From Galeopsis tetrahit (lineage: Eukaryota; Streptophyta; Magnoliopsida; Lamiales; Lamiaceae), in contig OY776125.1 of NCBI GenBank assembly GCA_963675135.1, forward strand, positions 43,120,513-43,184,512: a DNA stretch of 64,000 nt. Direction: 5' to 3'. The notes under the pieces are model-generated. The model was given only the letters and a program-made list of their open reading frames with translations, searched no databases and was not told the origin of the DNA. Positions 21,582 to 32,894 of the stretch are shown here, in pieces (within the stretch, counting starts at the first letter, position 1; each line of letters opens with the position of its first letter). Both the position numbers and the translations under genes were made by a program.

Positions 21582-24113
21582 TTAAACCGTACCTCGGATT
21601 TGGTTTGGTGATATTATTGCGAGCACATGTGACCATGGGATGGTGTGAGCGGGGCTCCACATCGAGCGGTGGTGGTGAAGGAGCCGGACGGGGGGTGTCG
21701 ACGCGGGGGACGGAATCGTAGATGCAGGAGCTAGGGGCGGTATGGGAGTTAGGATAGGTGAGGGGAGAGGAATCGGACCAGGGTCATCTGGAACGAAAGT
21801 GGGCAGTGGCAAGGGAGATGAGATCATGGAGAAAGGAAATTTGGTCTCCACGAACTCAATACGGTGGGACATGTATAGGCGGTTGGTGGATGTATCAAGG
21901 CACATATAAGCACTTTGGGTGAGAGAGTATCCTACAAAGACACAGGGAAGGGAGCGAGGAGCAAGCTTGTGTGGGGTGTAGGATCGGAGACAGGGGAAGC
22001 ATTGACAACCAAAGACCTCGGAGTTTGGAAAGATTAGGTGGAGAATGGAACAGTTTTTCGAAGGAGGAGACCATGTTAAAGTCGACTTTGGGTAGACGAT
22101 TGATGATGTAGGTTGCAGCGGAGATGGCAAAGGGCCAGAGAGTGAGAGGCATAGAGGCTTGATGAAGAAGAGCTAAGTCGGTGTCAACAATGTGACGATG
22201 GCGGCGCTTAGATGAACCATGGTGTTCAGGGGTATGGGGAGGTGTTGTGAGGTGAGTGATGCCATGGGCAGAAAGGAAGGGACGAAGAGCATTGTATTCC
22301 CTACCATTGTCAAAGTAAAGAGTGATAATTTTAGAGTTAAGAAAAATTTCAACTAAAGCCTTAAATGCAACGGAGGTATGTAAGACATCAGATTTTCTTT
22401 TTAGCGGATAAAGCCACACATATTTATTGAAGTGATTAACAAAAATAACATAATATTTGTAACCATCACGAGATAAGACTGGAGATGTCCAAACATCAGA
22501 AAAAATTAATTGCAAAGGCATAACAGAAGTAAGAGTGGAATCAACAAAAGGTAATTTGTTGCTCTTAATGCACTTACAAGAGTCACAACATAAACCAATA
22601 GGTTTATTGGTGGACAAAAGTTCATTGCTAGAAAGAGTAAAACTTAAGATTTTTGTAGAGAAGTGGCCTAGGCGAGCATGCCAAATAGAGGATGGTTGGC
22701 TGACCGATGCATATGCGAAGGGTGAGGAAGAGCACGCAATAGCAGACCACACGTATAATCTATCAACGCGTTGACCCCGAATCAGAGTTCCCCCCGTACG
22801 AGAATCCTTCACCTGAAAATCAGTAGCAGAGAATATAACCACAACATTATTTTTCTCGCACAGTTGAGAAACTGAAATCAAGTTTCTTGCAATAGAGGGC
22901 ACCACCAAAGTATCCGAAAATGTGAGAGAAGCACATATATTAAAAGAGAGACAACCAGTATGAGAGATGGATAGCTGAGTACCATTACCAACAATTACAT
23001 CATATTGGCCATTGTATGGAGCATGAAGGGAAAGGTTGGCCAAATCAGTGGAGATGTGGAGAGAGGTCCCGGAGTCAAGGATCCAACCAGACGACGTAGG
23101 AGCCGAGGAGGTTGTGTGGGCCGAAGGGAAGGAGTATGCCGGTGAGGGAGGTTGTCGAGCAGGATTGGAAGGAGGGGCATACGAGCTAATTTCAGGGCAA
23201 CAACGAGCAGAGTGACCAGGAGTACCACAAAGTTGACATTTACCCAGATATGGTTTGGAAGAGTGCATAGGTGGAGGAGACGAGAAGATCGGTTGCGGGC
23301 GCGGGCGAGCAGTGGAGCCCGAAGATTGTTGGTGCCGTTGTGGTCGCTGGAAGCGTGGGCGACCAGCCGACTGGCGAGAAGTGGAGGCGACCTGAAATGC
23401 GGTGATCGGTGCCGAGGAGGCAGAGGACACGCGAGCAGCAAGTTGGCCTTCGACGCTCAAAAGTTTATCGTGGAGTTCATCAAAGGAGATCGGGTTGTCA
23501 CGAGCCTAGATTGCTTGACTTATTTCATTGTAGGAACCATCAACACCATTAAGAACTTTAAGCATAAGGTCCTCGGAATCAGTTGCGGTGCCAAGAAGGG
23601 ACAGTTTGTCGACGACACCCTTAATTTCCAACAAGAAATTGGTAATGGGTTTGTCGCCTTTTTTAGGATTATGAATCCGGTTTTTAAAGCCTAATATGCG
23701 CCCCTGGATGATTTACCATAGATGGTTTCTAGGGTTTTCTAGGCGGCATGAGAGGTGGTGGCAGCAGCGACAAATGAGATGAGATTCGGGGTGATCGCAC
23801 AAATAATGGCACTGAATAACAACTAATCTTGACGAACCCAATGAGTGTGAAGTGGATTCAACGTGGTTTTGCCATCAGTAGTGACAGTGGCAGATGGACA
23901 GGGAAATGTGCCATTAACGTAGCGAAAAAGATTGTATCCGGAGAGGAGAGTGTGAAACTGAAGACTCCAGGCAACGTAGTTGACAGAGGTGAGTTTGAGT
24001 GGGAATTGTGAGGCGGTGTTGAACGCGATCAGAGGTGTGTATCTGAGTTCAAGGAGAGTGGTCGCCGTCATAGATCCGACATTGACGACTTGGGAAGCAG
24101 ATGAAGTTAACAT
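21582..24113 (-). pseudogene. Copia gag-integrase polyprotein remnant
   Basis: Gag starts at 24113 (MLTSSASQVVNVG) and contains SVNYVAWSLQFHTLLSGYNLF. It is broken by stops between 23826 and 23460. The frame 23460-21895 then carries a CCHC knuckle (CQLCGTPGHSARCC), protease (WILDSGTSLHIST), GAG-pre-integrase (IWHARLGHFSTKIL, CCDSCKCIKSNKLPF) and integrase (IFSDVWTSPVLSRDGYKYYV, YFDNGREYNA, TPPHTPEHHGSSKRRHRHI). In integrase the usual QNG of the PQQNG motif has become EHHG. A frameshift near 22000 passes to 22130-21582 with FGCQCFPCLRSY and FVGYSLTQSAYMCLD. Not functional. Confidence 0.88.
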
Positions 24114-24265
24114 GAGGGTTGTGTAGCACGGTGGCGTGAGACGACGGCCGTGCGTGGGTGCTAGGTTTGTAGTGGGAGGGAGAGGCCCACGAATGTGATG
24201 GATCCGAAAAAGAAGGAAAGGATCGTGTGATTGAGGTTTTTTTCCATTTTAGGCTCTTGTTACCA

Positions 24266-24306
24266 TATAGAGAATAATGGAAAGGTAATTCAATTCATAT
24301 AAAGAG

Positions 24307-24337
<31 letters not shown>

Positions 24338-24426
24338 GTACAATATTTGTATGCTAATTTATGATAAGAATCCAATGTGGGATAAGCTAATTACAAGGGA
24401 GAATATACATGAGTGAATATATAACA
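24266..24426 (-). repeat. 5' LTR of the truncated Copia element
   Basis: Begins TGTTATATATTCAC (minus strand) and ends CTCTATA before the primer site. The expected CA end has changed to TA. An (AT)n microsatellite lies within it at about 24309-24334. Confidence 0.65.
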
Positions 24427-26789
24427 TATAATCCCAATAAGACCATCTTCTAGCACATCCTTGCTCCAAATTAGCGATCTCCAAATATATGTGGGGTTTG
24501 ATCCCAAGCATGCTTGCATTGCATCGACATGTTTGAAGTATCTGGCCTTGAAGATTTGGCCGGCTAAAGTAAGCGGATTTGACAAGATGCGTCAGAATTG
24601 TTTAGCCAAGAGGGCTTTGTTGAAAGATATCATACCCCGGAATCCCAAACCTCCATTCTCTTTATCTGTGCAAAGTTTTTTCCATTTTTTCCAGTGCAAC
24701 TTGTTTTGCCCCTCCTAGTCTCCCCACCAAAGAATATCCATCATTCTTTCTATGTCTGAGCAGATAGATACTGGAATTCGAAAACACGACATCGCGTACG
24801 AGGGGATGGCTTGTAACACTGCCTTGATCAAAACTTCCCTACCTCCTTCCGAGAAAAATTTGTGTCCCCAAGACATGACTTTCTTCCTAACTTTGTTTAG
24901 GAGGTAGCCAAACTTGATTTTTTTTGACCTGGTAGTGAACGTATGGAGACCTAAATACAACTCATGATCCTGTGTAGATCGAACTCCAAAAATTCTTTTT
25001 GCCTCCTCCATATTTCTTTGGGAAGTGAATGGGCTGAAAGTAATGACTGACTTGTCAAAGTTGATGACTTATCCTGAGGCCTTTGCATATACATGGAGAC
25101 ATTCTCGAACAAACAAACACTCCGGCCTTGATGCTTTTAGAACAGGTGAGAGATGGCTGGTGGAGATCTAGCAATCCTGATCCCACTAATCGGACGATCC
25201 GAAATTGCTTTTGAAAGCAACGAAGATAGGCTTTGTGCACAGATAATAAAAAGATAAGGGGAAAGAGTATCCCCTTGCCTCGAGTTGGTTTAAAAGAATC
25301 AATCACCACCCCATTTATACAAATACTATAAAAAACTGAAGAAATGCATTTGAGAGTGAGACTAACCCACTTTTGAGAAAACCCCAATTGCTTCATTGAT
25401 GTTTCCTGGAAGCGCCATTAAATTATGTCATATGTTTTACTCATGTCAAGTTTTAAAGCCGCATAGCCCGCTTTACTTTTTGAGGATCGAAGCCAGTGCA
25501 TCCCTTCAAATGCTACTAGAATATTTTCTGAAATTAACCTGCCCGGAATAAAAGCACCCTGGAATGGGTCAATTATTTAGTTCATAATACTCTTGAGACA
25601 ATTAGTAATAGTACGTGCTAGGATGCGATAACTAATATTACAAAGGCTAATAGGTCTAAAGTGAGCCACTTGCCTGGGATTTTTAATCTTGGGGATGAGC
25701 GTAATAAAAGTCTTCTTCAAATCTTCAAGCGAATCTTCATTGTTCAAAGCCTGGAGAATGAGACGTGAGATTTCATCACCGATATTTGGTCAGTTTGATT
25801 GGTAAAAATATGTTGGGATCCATCCGGACCTGGTGCTTTCCAAGGGTTAAGATCTTTAACTGCTCGATACACTTATTCTTTCGAAAAGGGTGTATCCAAC
25901 AACCTTGAGAGATCTTACATTTCATGTCTTTTGTCGCTCTCAGAATATCAATAGGTTCCGGTCTCGTAGTACTGAAAATTTCTTGAAAGTATTTTAGAAA
26001 AACCCTACGCATTGCTTCTCCATCTGTGATCCAAGCATCGTTTACATCCTGGATACCATGTATTGTATTCATTCTTTTCCTGCCACTGGCTTGTGAATGA
26101 AAAAACTGTGAATTACGATCCCCTTCCTTCAACCACGCAACTCGTGATCTTTGTTTCCAATACCATTCCTCATGTGTTTGCAACTTTTCCAGTTCTTTTT
26201 CCAAGAGGATAACCTATTTCATATTTGGATTACATTCATCATTGTTAAGGTCAGTTTTCAGTCTGGATTGAATATTCTTAATTCTGATTTTTAAAGAACC
26301 CCCTTTTGTCTTTTCCCAATTTTGTAATGCATATCCACAATATTCAAGGGTTTCATTAAGAATTCCTTCACTATTTCTGCTTTGCTAAATCTGCTTTATC
26401 ATATTTTTAAATTCAGGTTCTTTAAGCCAATGATTCTCGAATTTAAATCTATGAGAGCTTGATGGAGAAGGTATTTTCGGGTGGTCTTCACAAGTCAGCA
26501 AAACTGGGCGATGATCTGAGCCCATAAAATCCAATGTTTTGGCTGAAAATCGAGGGAATATCGAGAGCCATTCATCGTTCGTTACATATCTATCCAACTT
26601 TTACTTTATCAATTCATCCCCTTTTCTTTTATTATACCAAGTGTGTTTAGGACCCAACATGTTAATGGAAAATAGATTACAATGAGATAAAGCTTCTTGA
26701 AATTGGGACAATCATTACATTGAATTTTTAACACCCCCATTTTTTCATTGTGATATAGTGTCTCATTGAAATCCCCCCCCCCCCCCTAC

Positions 26790-27110
26790 AGATCAATTTG
26801 GTTAAGTTTTTAATTTCTGCATTACATTCCAATTTTAGTTTTTTTTTTTAATGGTAATAAGCCCACGGCTGTTTGGGCCATCTTGCTAGGGTTTTAGCAA
26901 TAATACATATTTATAGTTTTGGGCTGGTGTTTTTGTAAATGAGTTGAATTAATTAATGAAAAAACGAGAGTTTATCTCAGTATCTCTTTTACATTATTCT
27001 GTGTGAATCAACGTATCTGAGTTTTGCCACTTTTTCGGGTATTCGTAGAATCAACGGATATTGTGTGTTCTTCGTATATTCATATTTTATACCCTTATGC
27101 ACGCTGCATC
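26790..27110. mobile_element. ~320-bp insertion between two poly-C tracts in the LINE
   Basis: In the minus-strand LINE, the endonuclease reads PWLVEGGG up to a C run at about 27112-27123 and resumes as GGDFNETL at a second C run at about 26773-26786. The intervening sequence has no LINE similarity. It carries LTR-like features (cgggtattcgtagaatcaacgg, ttgtgtgttcttcgtat). A solo LTR is my best guess. The poly-C runs arise from the LINE Gly codons plus slippage. Confidence 0.45.
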
Positions 27111-27691
27111 ACCCCCCCCCCCCTCCACAAGCCAAGGCATCTGTTCATTATACGGATGTTGCTTGAGACGTTTTAAAAGAGTCCATGAATTATTCCTCAT
27201 TGCTACGGACGGGTTGCCATACAATCCCGTAAAATGCCATTTAGTAGAGAATAAGTCAAACAAACAATCAATATGCCCAGATGAATACGACAAAATAGAG
27301 ATCGGTCATTCATTCCAAAATAAGATAAGACCCCCAGAACTACCACATGCATCAACACAAAAGCAACATTGAAACCCAAATCTAGTTTTTAAGAGAACCA
27401 GCATATAACAATCATTCCCCACGGTGGGGCTGAGTAACTTCAGCCTCCGGCACACCTGGGATGTTGATGTCTTCTCCATACACCTCAAACATGTTGCTGG
27501 CTCGTTTAATAAAACCAAATGGGTCGTCCTCGCGTTCTCTCCCAACAACCCAGCCCTCCATTGGCTCCCCATCATTATCTCGAATACGTCTTTACTTACA
27601 AGGCATTGTGTTGCTTTGGACCGAAAGAATGTCATCCAGCATGCATTTATTGGCAGTTTTTTTTTCTTTTTAGTGTTTGAGGGTGAAAGTT

Positions 27692-29316
27692 TGATTCAGA
27701 TGAAAATTGCATGATTTTAGTGCACATTTAGAGATTATATTACTTATATGTTCATGTGTTATTATTGATCAATTGTGGATTATTTGATTTGCTTATGAGA
27801 AATGTATGGTGTTGTTGATGTTTATAGGTAAAATGAGACTTTTAGAAGTAAAACATATGCCTATATCTCACTTAACCAAAACCAGGATTGCACCATTGGA
27901 TTCATCTCAAAAAATGAAGTGGAATGGAAAAAAGAATCGAGTCGATCGGAGATCGGAGATCGGAATCAAAAGTTATGCACGAAACTAGGACGGAAGGACG
28001 ACTCGGCCGAATCAACCCCTGTTTGCCTTTTCCTCATTTTTTGATCTAGGACACATGTCACACCTCTTGGGGACCCTATTTAAGGCCTCGTTTTCGGATT
28101 TTGGCCAGCTTCCTGCTCCTTTTGAAGACAAATTCACCTAGTTTCACATAGTAGATAGTGTTCTTCATTTTCTGCTCTTTAAATTCACAATTTAGCCTAG
28201 ATTAGTGATTAGATTTCAATTTCAAGCAAAGATTAAGGTTGGGTTTAAAAAAAGGTTGGCCTTTATTGATTACTTCAAGTTGTAGCTTCATTTCAACCAT
28301 TAAGGTGATATTTATCTTTATTGCAAGTTTATTTTTTTGGTAAATTCTTAATTTCTTGCATTCTATTATGATGTTGATGATTTATGTTATTGTTTTGATT
28401 GTATTTTTCATTTGTATCATGAACTAAACCTTAAATTGCTTTGGGTATGAATGTTTAGTGGGTGATTAGTGGATTAATAGAGTAATTACATGATTAACAC
28501 GTGTCTTGTTGGTTAAATGTTTCTAGTGTTGTAATTTGTATGCTTTAATTGGTTGATCAATCATATTAGCTAGCATCTTCGATTATGTTAATTGCAATGA
28601 GAGTTGGGTTTGCATGATTGGAGTGTGTGTGTGTGAGTCTTGATTAATTAATTAGAGTTAAATAGTAATTAGCTTAACCGGGAGAGAGTTGATTACTTAG
28701 ATAGACAACAGTATACACTGATTGATTAGAGGTCATCTATGAGATTAGTGAGAGGGCGAGTCGTAAACATTAGTAACCGTGTTGAAAATATTTACGGGTC
28801 ACTATTCTAGGAGCTTATGGTATTAATTAGATCATATAATTGATAATTAGTGCATGTGTTCACCTACTTAAGCCTCACGAGAGATTGATCTACACGTATA
28901 TGTGATAACCTTTAGCATAATATCAAGACATTAGGCTTAATTATTGTGATTAATTCGTTAATTCATTAGTAAGCCCACAAAATGGAAGCACCCGAAGCAA
29001 TCGCTCCACTTTAATTTCATCGAAGTTAGTTTAATCATTGTTTCCAGTGTGTGTTTCTTAGCTTAATTTTAAGTATATTTGTATACTAGTTCGTGTTTCG
29101 ATTATAGTTTTGCATTCGTTTTTCAAAAACCCAAAAACAATCGTTTAGTTATTACAATAGCATGAGTACTTATAGCTTTGGGGCGATCACAAACACTCAA
29201 TTAGGTCCTTGGAACGAAAATCTACTTGCATGGTTGTACTTGCATACTACAATCGAACTCATGCACTTATGGAGATCGTATTGTTGCTTTAAAAAGTGCA
29301 AAATACGTATAAGTAA
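27692..29316 (+). mobile_element. Repeat copy B, insertion with likely 5-bp TSD
   Basis: Relative to the empty site in segmental copy 1 (ggtgaaagttattag near 19325), 1625 bp have been inserted, with AAGTT on both sides (27687-27691 and 29317-29321). The insertion starts TGATTCAGATG and includes a TATA-like ctatttaagg near 28077. Its last part (ggtccttggaacgaaaatct) resembles leader sequence of plant Ty3/gypsy elements from memory. A long solo LTR or LTR-plus-leader fragment is likely. No protein domain is present. Copy A lies inverted at 4105-9991. Confidence 0.65.
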
Positions 29317-29583
29317 AAGTTATTAGAAGTATATTATATTATTTTTGCGCACTGATCGGAGATTATAAATCATAATAAGAAATTGTATGAGACGGTCGAC
29401 TCAGAGTTCTCATCACATATACATTGCATTGCATGATTTGTTATCTTATAAAGGCGGAGCTCGTGGAGCAGTAGAGGTCGCACGGCGCATTGTAAGTATC
29501 TGTGGTCAATTATAATTAATTTGAGTTAATTTTTTATTTTATTTGTACATATATGTCTTCAATTCAAAATAGAGGAGTAGAAG

Positions 29584-29686
29584 ATGGGACGCCCTGCCTA
29601 CGACTGGAAGATAGTAGAATATTACCACCGTTACGGAAATGGCACATACAGATATGGTTATATGGGTAATATTCATGTAAGTGTGT

Positions 29687-29717
<31 letters not shown>

Positions 29718-30261
29718 CATATATATACATATAACATTAAATATAATATATATTTAATTGTACTTGAAAATGTATTAACCCACTTTTAAATATGCACGTA
29801 TAGGACCAGGTACAGGAGGAGTTGTCCAATCTCTCAGGTGAACCGTCAGATGAACATACTTCAGAGGATGGTTCAACTCAAACCTCATTTATACCTGACA
29901 TGTCTGAATTGTACTTGAAGAAGGTCGGCAGGTCTCATGGACGTGTTAGGGGCCTTGGACAAGTAGGCAAGAATAGGCGGGTCTTCTCCGGTCCTAGCGA
30001 GACGTCAGTCGGTACGGCTTATGGACGATTCACCCAGGCCGACATTGACCATGCTATTGCTGAAGAACAGAGAATCAATGAGGACAAAGAGCGATGCTTG
30101 CTCCTACAAATGCAGTAGACGAATGAGCGCTTACTCAAACTATTTCAGGAACAAATGCAAGTGATGATGGGTCGGGCGTCGGGGACGTCGAACAACGTTC
30201 AGGATGGTAACCAAGTTGAGGATCAGGGTGATGTTGAGGATGATGGTGGTGATGAGGAGTG
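29584..30261 (+). pseudogene. Plant transposase (Ptta/En/Spm, Transposase_24-like) C-terminal remnant
   Basis: An exon at 29584-29676 (MGRPAYDWKIVEYYHRYGNG..) is followed by an intron 29677-29803 with GT-AG borders. A second exon from 29804 contains SELYLKKVGRSHGRVRGLG, which matches the family's VGPxxxGRVRG signature, and a charged helical stretch (DIDHAIAEEQRINEDKERCLLLQMQ, positions about 30045-30115). A TAG at 30116-30118 interrupts the frame, which then continues to a TGA near 30261 with an acidic tail. An earlier exon ending ..GAVEVARRI|gtaagt near 29492 may belong to it. This protein class accompanies the CACTA transposase. Its role here is lost. Confidence 0.68.
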
Positions 30262-30837
30262 ATACATTTTATATTACTTTGTAATGTTTATTTTAAATTG
30301 AAGTTGAGGATTGTTTATTTTAATGTTGTGTGTGATGTTATTTTAATTGACGTGAACATGCTAATGATTATAATTAATGTTGTTTGTGATGTTATTTTAA
30401 TTGAAAATGAACTTGAGAATGATTTTAATTAAGATGAAAATAATTTTAATTAAATGGATAAGTGAATTGATATTTTTAAATGGATAAGTCAAAATAATTA
30501 TACTCGTATGTAATGATATTGTTGTGAATTGAAAATTATAATGAATTTAAATGTTGTAAATTGAAGAATAGAATGAATTTAAATGGTGTGAATTGATATT
30601 TTTAATCACCATAATTAAATTATTTAATTTGAAACACATAATTTAGTAAATTCTCATTTAGAAATAAATATGATATGCTTTGACAATTTAATAATCAACA
30701 ATTAAAGTTAAAATTGATTGAATTAAAGAATTAAAACTAAAATTAAATTGTATATATATTAATTGCATTCACAACATGTCGACTAAAGCTCCTAGCCTAA
30801 ACGGCACACAACGCGGGATCGACCCATGTGCAATATA

Positions 30838-31115
30838 TTGTACACTCGCTAAAAGGCGACGGAATGTGACAGTTGCCAAAAGGCGATGGATTATAGCAGT
30901 TGCCAATTGGCAACGGATGTTGCACTCGCCAAAAGGCAACGGATTACACGCACTTGTAAATTGGCAAAGGCCGCCTGCAGTTGCAAAAAGGCGACGGATA
31001 CAAAAATTTTGTCACCTTTAAAATGGCAACGAGCATATTGGCAACTGAGGGATTCCATGGCCGATTTCGTTGCCTTTTAGATTAAAGAGGAGGATTCTGT
31101 TGCCTTTCCCCTTTT
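30838..31115. repeat. CACTA subterminal repeat array
   Basis: About eight short direct and inverted copies of gccaaaaggcgacgga / gttgccttttgg-type units, for example gttgccaaaaggcgatgga and ctcgccaaaaggcaacgga. Such arrays near CACTA ends are transposase binding sites in En/Spm. Confidence 0.72.
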
Positions 31116-31690
31116 CTTTTGGCCAATTTTTTGTAATGACTACAGGTTTAAAAATAAAATTTAATGAAATGTAATTTTTTAAGTAAAACTTCGTCTCATT
31201 CATAAAACTGTGATACTCGATCTCCTAAATCATGCATGCAATTCGTGTATATGCGTGAACGAGTTAAAAAACATAAAAAAATAAAATAAAATAACAAAAG
31301 TGCATGAAGACAAGGGATACATTGGAACAATGGAAATGTATCATAGAAAAAAACATCAAAATATATGTTTTTTCTTTTTATCCTAATCGTCCAAAACGAC
31401 ACTGCACCTAGTTTAACTTTAATCGAACATGCTAAATTATATAGTCAACGCTTAGAAACTCTACTAACTTTAGCCTTAATTTTTCCTGAAAAAGAAATAC
31501 TAACATATTTATATATTTTACGACAAAGAATATATATATAGGCATGGTGGTACAATGATCAAATGAATAGCCACGTAACATACACACAGCCACACAAATT
31601 AATTCTATACCAAAAATGGCAACTAAATTCTTTCAAAACTTAATACTCCCCAGTTAATTCTCATAAAATTTTCATATAGTTTGTGGCCCA

Positions 31691-32147
31691 AATATTTGTA
31701 TGCCCAACCTCGTAATCCCCCTCACAATTTCACAATATACATATATTTACTATTTATGTCATTACTTTTGAAATTTACTGTACACTCAATCGGTCAATCC
31801 AATTATAAAAATCTACAAAACTACCACTCAACACTCTAATTATTATTCATTCCCTTTCATCAAAGCTACTCATGAGCTTTGAACACAAAGATTAAAAGAT
31901 AGAATAATAATATAATTAAATGTGAAAGATAGTGATTTGCAAAAAAATAGAAATCTAGTTTTTCATTGAGACGAACAGGGAGTACATTTTCTTGTTAAAT
32001 TTCAATTTATTTTAATTTAATTTAATTTAAACAAACCATCCAACATATTGAATTCACTAAAAACCCATATATTTTTATTTAATATTCCAAAAAGAGAAAA
32101 AGAATTACAAGGGATCACACTATTTCGTCCTTCCCTGACAAATTAGC
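31691..32147. other. Intergenic sequence 3' of GUN4
   Basis: AT-rich with no ORF. It lies downstream of the minus-strand GUN4 gene and must contain its 3' untranslated region, but no single polyadenylation signal stands out. Confidence 0.45.
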
Positions 32148-32894
32148 TTAGAAGGTATAAGTTGGTTTAAAGGTTTTACCCAACGGTTTACTCCCACTAT
32201 TTTTTCTCTCACCTGCTTCCTCAGAAACTCCGCCATCCACCTCTGCAAATGCCGGATGATTCAGAATGCAGTTAAGAAGCTGCGTTCCTCTCAGAGCATT
32301 CGTCAATGGCAGGTGACCTTCCGGCGTCCCTTCTTCCATTTCCCACATGAATTCATTCGGAAACGCCTTGTAATTATACTGCTCCACTTCGCACCCTTCC
32401 AGTTTCTTCATCCATCCCACTTTGATGAAGAATTTCGTGAAATCCTCGTCAGCTTTCTTCCAGATCTGTTTCTGTACACTGTACCCGAATTTATTGTCGC
32501 TGTATTGTTTCCAGAGCTGGTCGATTGTTTTCAGATCCTCTTCTGCGATGAACTGGACTTCGGAGAAGAAGACGTAGCCGCGCTTCTGCGCCGCGTCCCC
32601 GGCGAGGACGATCAGAAGGCGGCGAGTCTCCTCGTCCGCCTGCCGGAAGTTTTTGGCGGATAAATGCTGTCGGATTAGGTCGAATGAGACGTCCTTTTCG
32701 GAGGTGGAGGCGGTGGTTGTGGAGGTGGGGGTGGAGTAAGTTGCCGAGGCGGCGGCGAAGGAGAGGGAAGAGACGGAGGCGGCGGTGGCGGTTGGGCGGA
32801 GGGAGAAGGTTGTTGGAGGGCAGTCGATTGAGCGGCGGCGACGGAGCGTGTGGTGGTGGTTGTGATATGTAGAATTGAAAGCGTTGGTGGCCAT
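32148..32894 (-). CDS. GUN4: GUN4, tetrapyrrole-binding chloroplast protein
   Basis: A single-exon ORF of 248 residues. GUN4 binds protoporphyrin IX and Mg-protoporphyrin IX, stimulates Mg-chelatase at the first committed step of chlorophyll synthesis, and takes part in plastid-to-nucleus signalling. Residues 1-65 are Ser/Thr-rich and nearly free of acidic residues, as in a chloroplast transit peptide. The GUN4 domain follows at about 68-220, with FRQADEETRRLLIVLAGDAA, GYVFFSEVQFIAEEDLKTID, KFGYSVQKQIW, FFIKVGWMKKLEG, YNYKAFPNEFMWEM and the loop GHLPLTNALRGTQLLNCIL. The length and lack of introns fit plant GUN4. The C-terminal tail ends KPLGKTFKPTYTF. The start at 32894 gives the complete transit peptide. 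No lesions were seen. Confidence 0.96.
   Translation of the reverse strand: MATNAFNSTYHNHHHTLRRRRSIDCPPTTFSLRPTATAASVSSLSFAAASATYSTPTSTTTASTSEKDVSFDLIRQHLSAKNFRQADEETRRLLIVLAGDAAQKRGYVFFSEVQFIAEEDLKTIDQLWKQYSDNKFGYSVQKQIWKKADEDFTKFFIKVGWMKKLEGCEVEQYNYKAFPNEFMWEMEEGTPEGHLPLTNALRGTQLLNCILNHPAFAEVDGGVSEEAGERKNSGSKPLGKTFKPTYTF

Larger units (their letters stand above)
21550..24426 (-). mobile_element. Truncated Copia element inside the LINE
   Basis: On the minus strand: a short 161-bp 5' LTR (24426-24266), a primer site tggtaacaagagcc (24265-24252, a degraded form of tggtatcagagcc), gag, zinc knuckle, protease and integrase. It then stops abruptly after the HPMVTCARNNITKPNPRY segment that normally leads into reverse transcriptase. 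Reverse transcriptase, RNase H and the 3' LTR are absent. LINE sequence flanks both sides. Confidence 0.87.
21150..27655 (-). mobile_element. L1-type LINE, copy 1 (decayed, nested)
   Basis: A non-LTR retrotransposon on the minus strand. From 5' to 3' it shows the ORF1 tail ending PEAEVTQPHRGE-stop (near 27418), a deleted start of ORF2, and endonuclease pieces (VDACGSSGGLILFWNE, GHIDCLFDLFSTKWHFTG, then DFNETL and GSDHRPVLL). A linker region follows (EEWYWKQRSRVAWLKEGDRN). The reverse transcriptase is broken by many stops, but its end is clear (DHELYLGL, SEGGREVLIKAVLQAIPSYAMSCFRIP). Last are the C-terminal region with LGSNPTYIWRS and, past a Copia insertion, RWRIGNGKGVHIFKD. Frame breaks are numerous and the RT catalytic motif is not readable. 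A Copia fragment (21550-24426) and an insertion between poly-C tracts (26790-27110) interrupt it. Confidence 0.88.
29453..31138 (+). mobile_element. 5'-truncated CACTA (En/Spm-type) element
   Basis: It interrupts segmental copy 2. The right end reads ..ccaattttttgtaatg, whose complement CATTACAAAAAATTGG is a one-base variant of the CACTACAA terminus. Subterminal repeats fill 30838-31115, and a Transposase_24-like gene remnant lies at its left. The left terminus is missing: the insertion begins inside an exon-like stretch (gagctcgtggagcagtagagg). Confidence 0.75.
27655..31690. repeat. Segmental repeat copy 2, interrupted twice
   Basis: The direct partner of 19305-21100. It is interrupted by repeat copy B (27692-29316) and by the CACTA remnant (29453-31138), and it lacks most of the tandem array. 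It resumes with attt.atgaaatgtaa.tttt.aagtaaaact and runs to the shared ..cttaatactcccc..cagttaattctcat end. Confidence 0.8.

Noticed and set aside
22535..23694. Plus-strand ORFs of 79 and 180 codons
   Set aside because: Antisense shadows of the minus-strand Copia gag-pol remnant.
30838..31115. CRISPR-like array
   Set aside because: The units are degenerate, occur in both orientations and sit next to a CACTA terminus; this is eukaryotic DNA.
31860..31984. Another Stowaway MITE (ends cagggagta)
   Set aside because: Only one weak end is seen, and no inverted partner or TA pair was found.
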